Of a DNA stretch of 10,930 nt, positions 1-6,410 are shown piece after piece; position 1 is the stretch's first letter, and every line of letters starts with the position of its first letter. The stretch comes from Prevotella sp. UBA3757 (GTDB taxonomy: Bacteria; Bacteroidota; Bacteroidia; Bacteroidales; Bacteroidaceae): assembly GCA_002371715.1 (NCBI GenBank), contig DFGF01000113.1:1-10930 (forward strand), given 5' to 3'. The notes under the pieces are model-generated. The model was given only the letters and a program-made list of their open reading frames with translations, searched no databases and was not told where the DNA came from. The translations under genes were made by a program, and so were the position numbers.

Positions 1-434
1 TCAACGAGCAGGAGATAGAGAACGATGCCAAGTGGGACGGCCTGAAAGGCTACGTAACCAACACTGACCTTGATGCCGAGCAGGTAGTAGCCCAATATCA
101 CAGTCTTTGGTACGTGGAACGGGCATTCCGTATCACGAAGGGCAATCTGGAGGCAAGGCCGATATTCCACTTCACGGAGAAACGCATTGAGGCGCACATC
201 TGCATCTGCTTCATAGCATACAAGGTCTACAAAGAACTGCAGCGCATCATCGCCCTGCACGGGGGAATCAACCTTAGCGTAGACAAGGTGATTGACATTG
301 CCAAAACCACACCCACCATCAAGCTGAGCCTGCCATATGGTGACACCGAGAGGGTAAAGACTCTGTTCCTCACAGAAAAGCATCAGCGGATTAAGCCACT
401 CTTCAACATCAAGGCCATACTCGACAAGAAGTAG
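1..434 (+). CDS. IS1634/IS4-type transposase, C-terminal part (5' end outside window)
   Basis: The reading frame is open from the first bases of the window (frame of position 3) to the TAG at 432-434, so this is the last ~143 residues of a longer protein. The segment YHSLWYVERAFRITK fits the IS4-superfamily Y-x2-R-x3-E-x6-K signature (Leu in place of Arg), with Glu the third acidic residue of a DDE catalytic triad. It is followed by LEARPIFHFTEKRIEAH and a hydrophobic helix (ICICFIAYKVY), the arrangement usual in IS1634-family transposases. It would catalyse cut-and-paste movement of its own IS. The first two catalytic Asp residues lie outside the window, so I cannot say whether the element is intact. 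An ATG at 114 is internal and is not a start. The right inverted repeat could not be identified because the left end is not visible. Confidence 0.8.
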   Translation, partial: NEQEIENDAKWDGLKGYVTNTDLDAEQVVAQYHSLWYVERAFRITKGNLEARPIFHFTEKRIEAHICICFIAYKVYKELQRIIALHGGINLSVDKVIDIAKTTPTIKLSLPYGDTERVKTLFLTEKHQRIKPLFNIKAILDKK

Positions 435-440
435 AAATAG

Positions 441-638
441 ACTAACAGGCGCACGCGCGAGCAGGGTGACGCATCGCCGAAGTCAGGGCTGCTGGCCTCG
501 GTAGGACGGCGACTGGTGGCCGTCATAAAATGTGGAACGACCAACTATTTTGACCGTTCCACGATTGGCAGTGGCATGCAGCAAATCCGGCACTCGTCAA
601 TGACCGACGTCCTGCTGCAGCTGCGTTATAAGTTTTAG
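441..638 (+). pseudogene. C-terminal remnant of an outer-membrane beta-barrel protein, probably cut by the IS
   Basis: An open frame without a convincing start runs from just after a TAG (438-440) to a TAG at 636-638. Its end reads NYFDRSTIGSGMQQI, then SSMTDVLLQLRYKF and stop. Alternating hydrophobic residues and a terminal Phe are the signature of the last strand (beta-signal) of a Gram-negative outer-membrane barrel. The frame follows the transposase stop by a few bases on the same strand, so the simplest reading is that the IS inserted into a barrel-protein gene and this is its 3' part; the exact IS/gene junction is somewhere between 435 and about 500. It overlaps the end of the convergent mannose-1-phosphate guanylyltransferase gene by four bases. 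The family is unknown to me; the pattern resembles tails of several Bacteroidota surface proteins. Not expected to be functional. Confidence 0.55.
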
Positions 639-1726
639 ACAAAGTCGTCGCCGTATTTCAACTGAACCTCGTTGACATATTTGCGCACCAGGGCCGACGA
701 GTCGCCCTTCTTGCAGATGAGCAGCACGTTACCCTCCTCGGCCACGATGTAGCCGTCCAGTCCGCTAATCACGCCCAGCCGGTCCTTTGGCAGGCGGATG
801 ATGTTGTTGCGGGCGTCGTCGAGCACCACCTCAGAGTCGAGCACGACATTGTCGTCGGGCGACTTGCTCATACATTCGTAGATGGCGTGCCACGTGCCCA
901 GGTCGGCCCATCCGAAGTCGCACCGCATGACGTACACCGAGCGTCCCTGCTCCAGGATGGCGTAGTCGAGCGACAGGTTCGGGTATCGCGGGTAGTTCTG
1001 TGCTACGTACTCTAACTCCTCTTCATACGTGTAGTTTGGGTTCTCGAATTTCAGGTTGCGCAGTACGCTAGGGAAGTTGTTCTCGAAATTCTTGGTCAGG
1101 TGGCGCGAATTGGAGATGAAGATGCCCGTGTTCCAGTAGAATTCACCGCTTTCCATAAACATGCGGGCAAATTCGCGCTCGGGTTTCTCGGTAAACGACT
1201 TGACGCAGTAGACATCAGGCTTGCAGCTCTGTTCGCCCAGCTGTATGTAGCCGTAGCCGGGCTCGGGGCGCGTGGGTCGGACGCCCATGGCCAGCAATAC
1301 ATTATTCTCCGACACGTAGCTGATGCCAATCTGCAGGCAGCGCTGAAACTTCTCCTCGTTCATCACCATCTGGTCGGAAGGCGTCACGATGATGTTGGCG
1401 GCAGGATTGATGCGCTTGATGCGCATGTTGGCCCATGCCACGCTGGGAGCCGTATTGCGGTGTACCGGTTCCACCAGGATGTTCTGTTCCGTTACTTCGG
1501 GCAGTTGCTCCTTAACCAGAGGCAGGTATTCCCTACAGGTGCAGATATAGATGTTCTCGACCGGCAGTACGCGCACAAACCTGTCGAAGGTCGTCTGCAG
1601 TTGAGTGCGCCCTGTGCCGAAAAAGTCTATAAACTGTTTGGGGTATTCTGTACGGCTCACAGGCCATAGCCTTCGCCCCCGACCTCCGGCCAGTATGACG
1701 CAGTAGTTCTGATTGCTGATTTCCAT
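635..1726 (-). CDS. manC: mannose-1-phosphate guanylyltransferase (GDP-mannose pyrophosphorylase)
   Basis: A 363-residue cytoplasmic enzyme that makes GDP-mannose from mannose-1-phosphate and GTP, feeding capsule, LPS and glycoprotein sugar synthesis (GDP-mannose, GDP-fucose). Visible motifs: the nucleotidyltransferase loop ILAGGRGRRLWPVSR with YPKQF (residues 11-32), EPVHRNTAPS (86-95), TPSDQ (115-119), FTEKP (178-182), WNTGIF (199-204), LDYAILEQ (253-260) and GWADLGTW (272-279). These are the full set expected of the family. The protein ends about 85 residues after GWADLGTW, so it is the short monofunctional form without the C-terminal phosphomannose isomerase domain of bifunctional ManC/AlgA. 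The ATG at 1726 sits ten residues before the loop, normal for the family. A promoter candidate lies just upstream. It stands alone, convergent with the IS debris and divergent from the tRNA. Confidence 0.95.
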   Translation of the reverse strand: MEISNQNYCVILAGGRGRRLWPVSRTEYPKQFIDFFGTGRTQLQTTFDRFVRVLPVENIYICTCREYLPLVKEQLPEVTEQNILVEPVHRNTAPSVAWANMRIKRINPAANIIVTPSDQMVMNEEKFQRCLQIGISYVSENNVLLAMGVRPTRPEPGYGYIQLGEQSCKPDVYCVKSFTEKPEREFARMFMESGEFYWNTGIFISNSRHLTKNFENNFPSVLRNLKFENPNYTYEEELEYVAQNYPRYPNLSLDYAILEQGRSVYVMRCDFGWADLGTWHAIYECMSKSPDDNVVLDSEVVLDDARNNIIRLPKDRLGVISGLDGYIVAEEGNVLLICKKGDSSALVRKYVNEVQLKYGDDFV

Positions 1727-1759
1727 GTTATATCAAGTATAGATTTTTGTTTCACGCTA

Positions 1760-1790
1760 CGAAATTACGAAAAATCTTGCAATAAGGCAA
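1760..1790 (-). promoter_or_regulatory. manC: candidate Bacteroidota promoter for manC
   Basis: Read on the minus strand, TTG (1788-1790) is followed after 20 bases by TAATTTCG (1760-1767), one mismatch from the Bacteroidota -7 consensus TAnnTTTG. The box ends 33 bases before the manC ATG, giving a short leader. Not supported by transcript data. Confidence 0.5.
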
Positions 1791-1826
1791 GAAAAACACA
1801 TCTTTTTATAAAAAATTCATAATTCG

Positions 1827-1859
1827 TTGCTTGTTATTCATTTTTTTTGTGTAATTTTG
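1827..1859 (+). promoter_or_regulatory. Bacteroidota promoter for tRNA-Leu
   Basis: TAATTTTG at 1852-1859 is a perfect TAnnTTTG -7 box, followed by CAGCC. TTG triplets at 1827-1829 and 1831-1833 are possible -33 elements, with 22- and 18-base spacers. The -7 box ends 14 bases before the mature tRNA, as expected for a tRNA promoter. Confidence 0.7.
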
Positions 1860-1873
1860 CAGCCGATTTGAAA

Positions 1874-1955
1874 GCCCAGATGGCGGAATCGGTAGACGCG
1901 CTGGTCTCAAACACCAGTGGGGAAACCCATCCCGGTTCGAGCCCGGGTCTGGGTA
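1874..1955 (+). tRNA. tRNA-Leu (anticodon CAA)
   Basis: A complete class II tRNA cloverleaf is visible. The acceptor stem is GCCCAGA (1874-1880) with TCTGGGT (1948-1954), the first pair being G-U. The anticodon stem CTGGT/ACCAG encloses the loop CTCAAAC, giving anticodon CAA (reads UUG). The long variable arm is TGGG-GAAA-CCCA, typical of leucine tRNAs. The T arm is CCCGG-TTCGAGC-CCGGG, and the discriminator base is A at 1955. The 3' CCA is not encoded (ACA follows), so it would be added by the CCA-adding enzyme. It is transcribed alone, with its own promoter upstream and a strong terminator 22 bases downstream. Confidence 0.96.
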
Positions 1956-1977
1956 CACATGAATCAAGTCATTAAGT

Positions 1978-2019
1978 AGAATGAGGGTGTTTTGAAACAC
2001 CCTCATTCTCGTTTTTTTT
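1978..2019 (+). terminator. intrinsic terminator after tRNA-Leu
   Basis: A perfect 15-bp inverted repeat (1978-1992 with 1995-2009, containing AGAATGAGGGTG and CACCCTCATTCT) is followed by CG and eight T residues (2012-2019). The T run is on the plus-strand side, so it ends the tRNA transcript. The same hairpin also lies 3' of the convergent outer-membrane protein gene, but there is no comparable T tract for that direction. Confidence 0.88.
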
Positions 2020-2030
2020 GTTATCAGTCA

Positions 2031-5000
2031 TCATTGACGGTCGCCGCCTCCCCAGCGGCCTCCTCCGCCGCCAAACCCACCGCCACCGCCGAATCCGCCT
2101 CCGCGTCTGCCACCCCAGCGTCCGCGTCCCTCGCCACGACCGCCGCGTCCGTCTCCGCCGTTGCGCCCGCCGAAGAGGTTCAGACGGTAGCTGACGTGCA
2201 GCATGGCGTAGGAGGTGATGGCGTTGACCTCCGTGTCGCGCCAGCCGTTGGCATTGACCGTCCGCGAAAAATTGGTCTGCTCGTGCAGGATGTCGTACCA
2301 CTGCAGCATGACGGTCAGCACCTTGCCGCGCAGGAAACTGTGGGAGAGCTGTGCGTTCCAGAGCAGTTCGTTGGTGTTCAGGCTCTCGTCAGTGTAGCCA
2401 CGTTTGCTGAACATGTGGAGGTCGGTAGACAGGTTGGAACCCCACGGGAAGGTAATCTTCGTGTTGCCGCCGTACGAGAAGTTCCAGGTTGTCAGGTTGT
2501 TAGATGCCTGCAGCCGGTTTTCCGTGCGGGCGTAGGTAGTCCGTCCGTTCAGCGAGAAGCTGAGCCACTTGTTGCGGAAACTGAGTGACAGGCTGGGGTT
2601 CACATTGTAGGTATGCGTCACGTTGCGGTCGGGTATGGCCGTGCGGTTCAGGTTGATATAGCCTACGCGATGGGCATAGCTGGCATTGATGGAGCCGGTG
2701 ATGTCCCAGCGGTTCAGCGTGTCGAGGCCTATGGTGAAGCCCATGCCGAAGTTGGCGTTCCAGTTGCCGTTGATGTTCTCGGGGCGAGAGATGCGCCCGC
2801 CGGTGGTCTCGTTGTAGGTCACGACGTTGCCGATGCTGTTGCTGGTCACTTGCCATCCGGCATTGGCATTGAAGCTCCAGTGGCGCTGGTTCTTCGGCAC
2901 TTGGAAGCCCAGCGAGTCGGTGACGAGCGTGGGCTGGCGCATCATCTGGAAATTAGCTCGCAGGTTGGAGTTGAAGGCGGGCTTCAGCCCCGGATTACCC
3001 ATGGTGATGCTCAGCGGGTTGGTGTCGTCGTAGATGTCGAGCAGCTGTGTGATGCTGGGCTGCTGCGTCTGTCCGCGAAACTGCACCTGCAGGTTAGTCT
3101 GCTGGTTGAAGCGGTAGCGCAGGTTGAGCGTCGGCGAGATGTTGACCACCGTGCGCACCGTGTCGACGGGTCGGCCCAGGTACTGCTGGATGAAGTGGGA
3201 GCGCTGTGGCAGCACCGAGATGCCGACGTTCATGTTCATCTTGTTGCGCACGTAGCGCAGCTGCACCTCAGCCGTGTGGCTGTGCTCCGTGCGCTCAGAG
3301 TAGCGGCTCAGCGTGGTGCTCAGGTAGCTCTCGTAGGGATTGGGGAGGTAGCCGAACAAGGCGGTCCATTCGCGGTAGTCCTGCAGGACTTCGTCAAAGG
3401 CCACGTCGGTGTATGGCGGAAAGTCATAGGTGCTGGGATCGTTCTTTTGGTGGCTGTAGCTGTAGCGGTAGTTCAGTTGCAGGAACAGTCCCTGTTGCCC
3501 GAAGCCACGCCGGCTGTTACGTCCGCCGCCGCCAAAGGGGCCTCGCTGCCTTTGCCCGTCGGTGGCCTGCTGGTCAGTCTCCTGCTGCTTGAAGATCAGC
3601 AGCGGCTCGGTATAGGTGATGCCCAGCGAGTAGTTCAGGTTGTCGCTGTTCGATACCGTGTAGCGATTGGTCTGGTAGGTAGAGTCCCCGCCCAGGTGGT
3701 TTTTCTGCTGATACAGGTGGACGGCTGACAGGCTGGCATTCTTGTTGTTGCCGTCGCGGTAGCTGAAACCGAAGCTGAGGGCCATGTTGCGGCCCTTGGT
3801 GCCGAAGCGCCTGAACAGCTGCAGCTGTGAGTTGACGCTTTTGCTGTCGCCATAGCCCAGGGACTTGTTCTGCCGGCTGTTGACGACCAGCGTGTCGTAG
3901 TCCGTAGCCAGTTGCGCTATGTCGCCCAGCGGGTCTATGGTGTAATCGAAGGGGTTGGCATTGAACGACGCCGACGTGGAGAAGCTGCGGCTGTCGTTGG
4001 TCTGTAGGCTCACGTCGGGACGCCACGAGAGGGTGGTCACGGAGTCGATGGTCCACTGCAGGTTCATGCTTCCCGTCCAGTTGTTGTTGCGCGAATAGCT
4101 CTGGCTGATGCTGTTCGAGAAGGCACCGCCCGTCCGACGGACAAAGCTCTCCGACCCCGTGCGGCTCCAGTTGTCGGCATCGCCATGGTTCCAGGTGACG
4201 CGTCCGCTCAGCTTCAGCTTGTTCTGCTTCTCGTAGCTGATGTCGAGCGCTGCCGTCTTGGTCTTACGCTGTCCCTGGCCGTTGCCGCGTCCCCGTCCGC
4301 CGCGCCCGCTGAAGTTACGGTCGTTGACGTTGTTGGCATTGCCCATAAACGTATAGCGCATGGCACCAAACGGTTTCATGGCCGTCAGCCGGATGCCGTA
4401 GCGGTGGTCCGTGCCGTAGCCGATGTCGGGATTGGCCTGCAGTCCGCGTCGCGCGCTGCGCTTGGTCACAAACTCCAGTACGAAGTCGTCGTTGCCGTCG
4501 TCCACACCCGTCAGCCGGCTCAGGTCGCTCTTCTCGTCGTAGGCCTTCACCTGGTCTATGACGTACGACGGCAGGTTTTTCATGACCGCCTCGTTGTTGC
4601 CGGTCATGAAGTCGCGGCCGTCCAGTTTGAAACGCTTCACGTTCTTGCCGTTGATGGATATTTTGCCGTCATCGTCAATCTTGGCACCCGGCAGGGCCTC
4701 TACCAGGGCCTCGATGACCGAACCTTCCGGCACTCGGTAGGCGTCGGCATTATATACCACCGTATCGTCCTTGATGACCATCTTGGGCAGGTTAGCCGTC
4801 ACGACGGCCTCGTCCAGTTGCATGGCGTCGGGCTTCAGGCTGATGCTGCCCAGTGCCTGCGTCTGACCTGCTGTCAGCGTGACGCGCTGCTCCGTGGTCT
4901 TGTAGCCCAGGAAGGAGATGCGCAACAGGTAGCTGCCAGTGCTGCTGACGGTCAGCGAGAAACGTCCGGCACCGTCGGAGTAGGTGCCTCCCACGAATGC

Positions 5001-5165
5001 CGTGTCGCTCCTGCCGATGCGGTACAGCTGTGCTGTCGCCCTGGCCAGGGCCTCGTTGCTGTCAGCATCCACGGTGCGGCCTGTCAGCGTCGCTGTCTGT
5101 GCCGTTGCGCCCAGTGTTGCAAGGCAGCAAATCAAGAGGAGTAAGGTGGTACGTATCGTTTGCAT
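2031..5165 (-). CDS. outer-membrane beta-barrel protein with carboxypeptidase-regulatory-like and plug-like domains
   Basis: A 1044-residue protein. Residues 1-23 form a signal peptide (basic MQTIR, a Leu/Ile/Cys-rich core, cleavage near GATAQ). Residues ~24-112 are a carboxypeptidase-regulatory-like Ig fold (TLTGRTVDADSNEALARATA, ISFLGYKTTEQ). Residues ~118-235 are plug-like (DEAVVTANLP, VEALPGAKIDDDGKISINGK, DGRDFM). The rest is barrel, with many alternating aromatic/polar strands (OMP_b-brl_3-type family). It is related to TonB-dependent receptors, but no SusD partner is present, so the substrate is unknown. Gly/Arg-rich patches occur at ~280-292 (SGRGGRGRGNGQGQR), in a mid-protein loop (GPFGGGGRNSRRGFG) and as a ~46-residue C-terminal tail after LHVSYRLNLF. 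The frame stays open upstream to 5810, but those codons are antisense to the AlbA_2 gene. The ATG at 5165 is preceded by AAAAGAAGA and starts the signal peptide, so it is the true start. Confidence 0.88.
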   Translation of the reverse strand: MQTIRTTLLLLICCLATLGATAQTATLTGRTVDADSNEALARATAQLYRIGRSDTAFVGGTYSDGAGRFSLTVSSTGSYLLRISFLGYKTTEQRVTLTAGQTQALGSISLKPDAMQLDEAVVTANLPKMVIKDDTVVYNADAYRVPEGSVIEALVEALPGAKIDDDGKISINGKNVKRFKLDGRDFMTGNNEAVMKNLPSYVIDQVKAYDEKSDLSRLTGVDDGNDDFVLEFVTKRSARRGLQANPDIGYGTDHRYGIRLTAMKPFGAMRYTFMGNANNVNDRNFSGRGGRGRGNGQGQRKTKTAALDISYEKQNKLKLSGRVTWNHGDADNWSRTGSESFVRRTGGAFSNSISQSYSRNNNWTGSMNLQWTIDSVTTLSWRPDVSLQTNDSRSFSTSASFNANPFDYTIDPLGDIAQLATDYDTLVVNSRQNKSLGYGDSKSVNSQLQLFRRFGTKGRNMALSFGFSYRDGNNKNASLSAVHLYQQKNHLGGDSTYQTNRYTVSNSDNLNYSLGITYTEPLLIFKQQETDQQATDGQRQRGPFGGGGRNSRRGFGQQGLFLQLNYRYSYSHQKNDPSTYDFPPYTDVAFDEVLQDYREWTALFGYLPNPYESYLSTTLSRYSERTEHSHTAEVQLRYVRNKMNMNVGISVLPQRSHFIQQYLGRPVDTVRTVVNISPTLNLRYRFNQQTNLQVQFRGQTQQPSITQLLDIYDDTNPLSITMGNPGLKPAFNSNLRANFQMMRQPTLVTDSLGFQVPKNQRHWSFNANAGWQVTSNSIGNVVTYNETTGGRISRPENINGNWNANFGMGFTIGLDTLNRWDITGSINASYAHRVGYINLNRTAIPDRNVTHTYNVNPSLSLSFRNKWLSFSLNGRTTYARTENRLQASNNLTTWNFSYGGNTKITFPWGSNLSTDLHMFSKRGYTDESLNTNELLWNAQLSHSFLRGKVLTVMLQWYDILHEQTNFSRTVNANGWRDTEVNAITSYAMLHVSYRLNLFGGRNGGDGRGGRGEGRGRWGGRRGGGFGGGGGFGGGGGRWGGGDRQ

Positions 5166-5208
5166 TAAGTCTTCTTTTACACTCTTTGACGCGAAAAGCC
5201 GGGAAAAG

Positions 5209-5240
5209 TTTAGTAGTGTGGAAAATAATTCGTAATTTTG
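5209..5240 (+). promoter_or_regulatory. Bacteroidota promoter for the AlbA_2 gene
   Basis: TAATTTTG (5233-5240) is a perfect -7 box followed by CAGCCGATT, matching the tRNA promoter (1852-1869) over that whole stretch. The -33 region (TTTAG at 5209-5213) is a weak match. The -7 box ends 18 bases before the ATG at 5259, so the leader would be only about a dozen bases. I could not find a clear -7 box for the divergent outer-membrane protein gene in this 93-base gap. Confidence 0.6.
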
Positions 5241-5258
5241 CAGCCGATTGTATTGCAC

Positions 5259-5924
5259 ATGGACGACAAGCACTATCTGGAACGACTCATCAGTGAGGGC
5301 GAGCATCAGCAGCAGGACTTTAAGTATAAGGTACAGGATGCGGTGAAACTGGCCAAGTCGGTATCGGCTTTTGCCAACACCGATGGCGGGCGCCTTCTGA
5401 TAGGCGTGCGCGACGATGGCCACATGTCGGGCGTGCGCTCCGAGGAGGAAATCTATATGATGCACCAGGCCGCCTACCGCTACTGCCGCCCGGCATCGAG
5501 CATCAAGTTCGATACCTATCATGTCGAGGGCCGTACCATCGTCGTGGCTACCGTGCCGCCGTCCGACAAGCGTCCTGTCTGTGCTTTCACCGATGAGGCG
5601 CACGGGACTCCCGACGGCGCTCACAATGAGCCGAAGTCGCGCGCCTACATCCGCATTGCCGACGAGAATATTGTTGCGTCTCCCGTCCACTTGGCCGTCT
5701 GGCGCGAGGCTCAGCGCAAGACAGGTGTCATGATGACTTATACCGATACCGTCAGCAAACTGCTTGCAGCCATCGGCGACGAGCACCTGACGCTCAACCA
5801 GATAGTCCACCGTTCGGCCATCCCCCGTCCCAAGGTCATCACGCTCCTGGCCCGGCTGATACGTTTCCGCGTGGCCGGATGGGAGTATAGAAACCAGCAG
5901 TTCCTGTTCTTTCTGGAGCCCTGA
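5259..5924 (+). CDS. AlbA_2/Schlafen-type putative nucleic-acid-binding regulator
   Basis: A 221-residue soluble protein. Residues 13-59 carry the AlbA_2 (Schlafen AAA_4-like) signature: EGEHQQQDFKYK, then AKSVSAFANTDGGRLLIGVR and DDGHMSG. The domain continues with a strand-rich half (DTYHVEGRTIVVATVPPSDKRPV, in two parts) and a SRAYIRIADEN segment near 130-140. The C-terminal ~50 residues (LTLNQIVHRSAIPRPKVITL onwards) look like a small winged-helix unit. The family is usually described as DNA- or RNA-binding or ATP-binding; the target is unknown. A frame-compatible TTG at 5238 lies inside the promoter -7 box, so the ATG at 5259 is chosen. Codons 173-221 and 43 bases beyond the stop recur at 7925-8116. 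It is divergent from the outer-membrane protein gene; joint control is possible but not shown. Confidence 0.85.
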   Translation: MDDKHYLERLISEGEHQQQDFKYKVQDAVKLAKSVSAFANTDGGRLLIGVRDDGHMSGVRSEEEIYMMHQAAYRYCRPASSIKFDTYHVEGRTIVVATVPPSDKRPVCAFTDEAHGTPDGAHNEPKSRAYIRIADENIVASPVHLAVWREAQRKTGVMMTYTDTVSKLLAAIGDEHLTLNQIVHRSAIPRPKVITLLARLIRFRVAGWEYRNQQFLFFLEP

Positions 5925-5967
5925 ATGTTGTCTGCCCCGTGGATTATGGTGGTGTTCCAGATGTTTA
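5776..5967 (+). repeat. 192-bp direct repeat, copy A (3' end of AlbA_2 gene)
   Basis: This segment matches 7925-8116 base for base except for C5786/T7935, G5816/A7965 and C5919/T8068, at a constant offset of 2149 and with no indels. It begins at GCGACGAGCA inside codon 173 of the AlbA_2 gene, includes the TGA stop and ends at CCAGATGTTTA, 43 bases after the stop. Sequence diverges abruptly on both sides. Two differences are silent and one is Pro to Ser. In this copy the host gene is intact. Confidence 0.97.
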
Positions 5968-6061
5968 GTTCAAGGAAACAAACGGTGGATTCAAAGAAAC
6001 GAATTTAGTTCATTAGGAACTTCACTTCACGGCTCCTGGATCCACATAAAAAATAAAGATT
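5968..6061. other. left edge of the repeat-bounded cassette, no gene
   Basis: An AT-rich stretch immediately after copy A. It contains an 11-base imperfect direct repeat, TTCAAGGAAAC (5969-5979) and TTCAAAGAAAC (5990-6000), whose starts are 21 bases apart (two helical turns). It also has a small inverted repeat AGTTC-attag-GAACT (6007-6021). These could be protein-binding sites at a cassette end or chance. No standard Bacteroidota -7 box was found. Confidence 0.35.
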
Positions 6062-6226
6062 ATGGCATACAACATTATCACAACAGCAACATTGGCGGTC
6101 ATCTGCTACCTTGCATACCGCTCAATCCTGTGGGCAGTCCGCATCCTGTGGCATTGCTTCAGGGCAGTGTTTAACCTCGTCCTTTGGCTGATTGGAGCCG
6201 CTTTCTGGACGATAGTCAATCATTGA
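6062..6226 (+). CDS. small hydrophobic membrane peptide, unknown function
   Basis: A 54-residue frame beginning MAYNIITTATLAVICYLAY and ending IGAAFWTIVNH, from ATG at 6062 to TGA at 6224-6226. An A-rich ribosome-binding region (AAAAAATAAAG) precedes the ATG by a few bases. Two hydrophobic stretches (about residues 4-18 and 36-51) flank a Trp/Arg-rich middle (RSILWAVRILWHCFRAV), suggesting one or two membrane passes and a basic, amphipathic centre. It is the only plausible coding frame in the left third of the cassette. I do not recognise a family. It could be a small membrane-active peptide, part of the mobile cassette, or a spurious frame. It runs towards the convergent DUF3791 operon. Confidence 0.45.
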   Translation: MAYNIITTATLAVICYLAYRSILWAVRILWHCFRAVFNLVLWLIGAAFWTIVNH

Positions 6227-6276
6227 GCAGATGCAGAAGGCTGGAGCAGACGTGAGAATGACCCGGTACCCTCCAT

Positions 6277-6291
6277 GATGTTATCAACATC
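6277..6291. repeat. 15-bp palindrome in the cassette intergenic region
   Basis: GATGTT-ATC-AACATC, a perfect 6-bp inverted repeat with a 3-base centre. It could be an operator, a recombination site or a small hairpin; there is no T tract, so it is not an obvious terminator. Confidence 0.4.
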
Positions 6292-6333
6292 GCGGCACCT
6301 CCCTTTCTCGCCAAGACCAAGAGTTATCGCAGA

Positions 6334-6408
6334 TTTGAGCATCCCCGCCCAACGGGGAAGCAGCGGACTCCGAGCTTTGCTCGCCTGAGCACCAACGGAG
6401 CACTCAAA
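6334..6408. other. structured multi-hairpin segment 3' of the DUF3791 operon
   Basis: Nested inverted repeats fill this 75-base stretch. The outer arms are TTTGAG (6334-6339) and CTCAAA (6403-6408). Inside, CCCCG (6343-6347) pairs with CGGGG (6353-6357), and CTCCG (6368-6372) pairs with CGGAG (6396-6400). The latter pair encloses TGCTC (6378-6382) with GAGCA (6387-6391). An alternative pairing is GGAGCA (6397-6402) with TGCTCC (6418-6423), which runs into the last codons of the DUF3791-like gene. There is no T run on either strand. Candidates are a non-canonical terminator, a small RNA, or a folded recombination end. Seen by eye; folding energy not calculated. Confidence 0.45.
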
Positions 6409-6410
6409 TG

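Noticed and set aside
1100..1669. Plus-strand frame across manC
   Set aside because: Antisense to a gene with all family motifs; composition typical of a shadow frame.
1806..2006. Minus-strand frame spanning the tRNA and terminator
   Set aside because: It is read through tRNA-Leu and the terminator hairpin, so it is not coding.
2613..3728. Long plus-strand frame across the outer-membrane protein gene
   Set aside because: Antisense shadow with low-complexity Val/Ala/Gln/His composition and no promoter; the same holds for 1992-2588 and 4185-5144.
5238..5258. TTG start for the AlbA_2 gene at 5238
   Set aside because: It lies within the TAATTTTG promoter box, so it would not be in the transcript.
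5166..5810. Upstream extension of the outer-membrane protein frame by 215 codons
   Set aside because: It is antisense to the AlbA_2 gene, the extension lacks a signal peptide or domain, and the ATG at 5165 starts an excellent signal peptide.
6275..6386. Short plus-strand frame (MMLSTSRHL...) across the structured segment
   Set aside because: No ribosome-binding region, poor composition, and it overlaps the inverted repeats; more likely non-coding.
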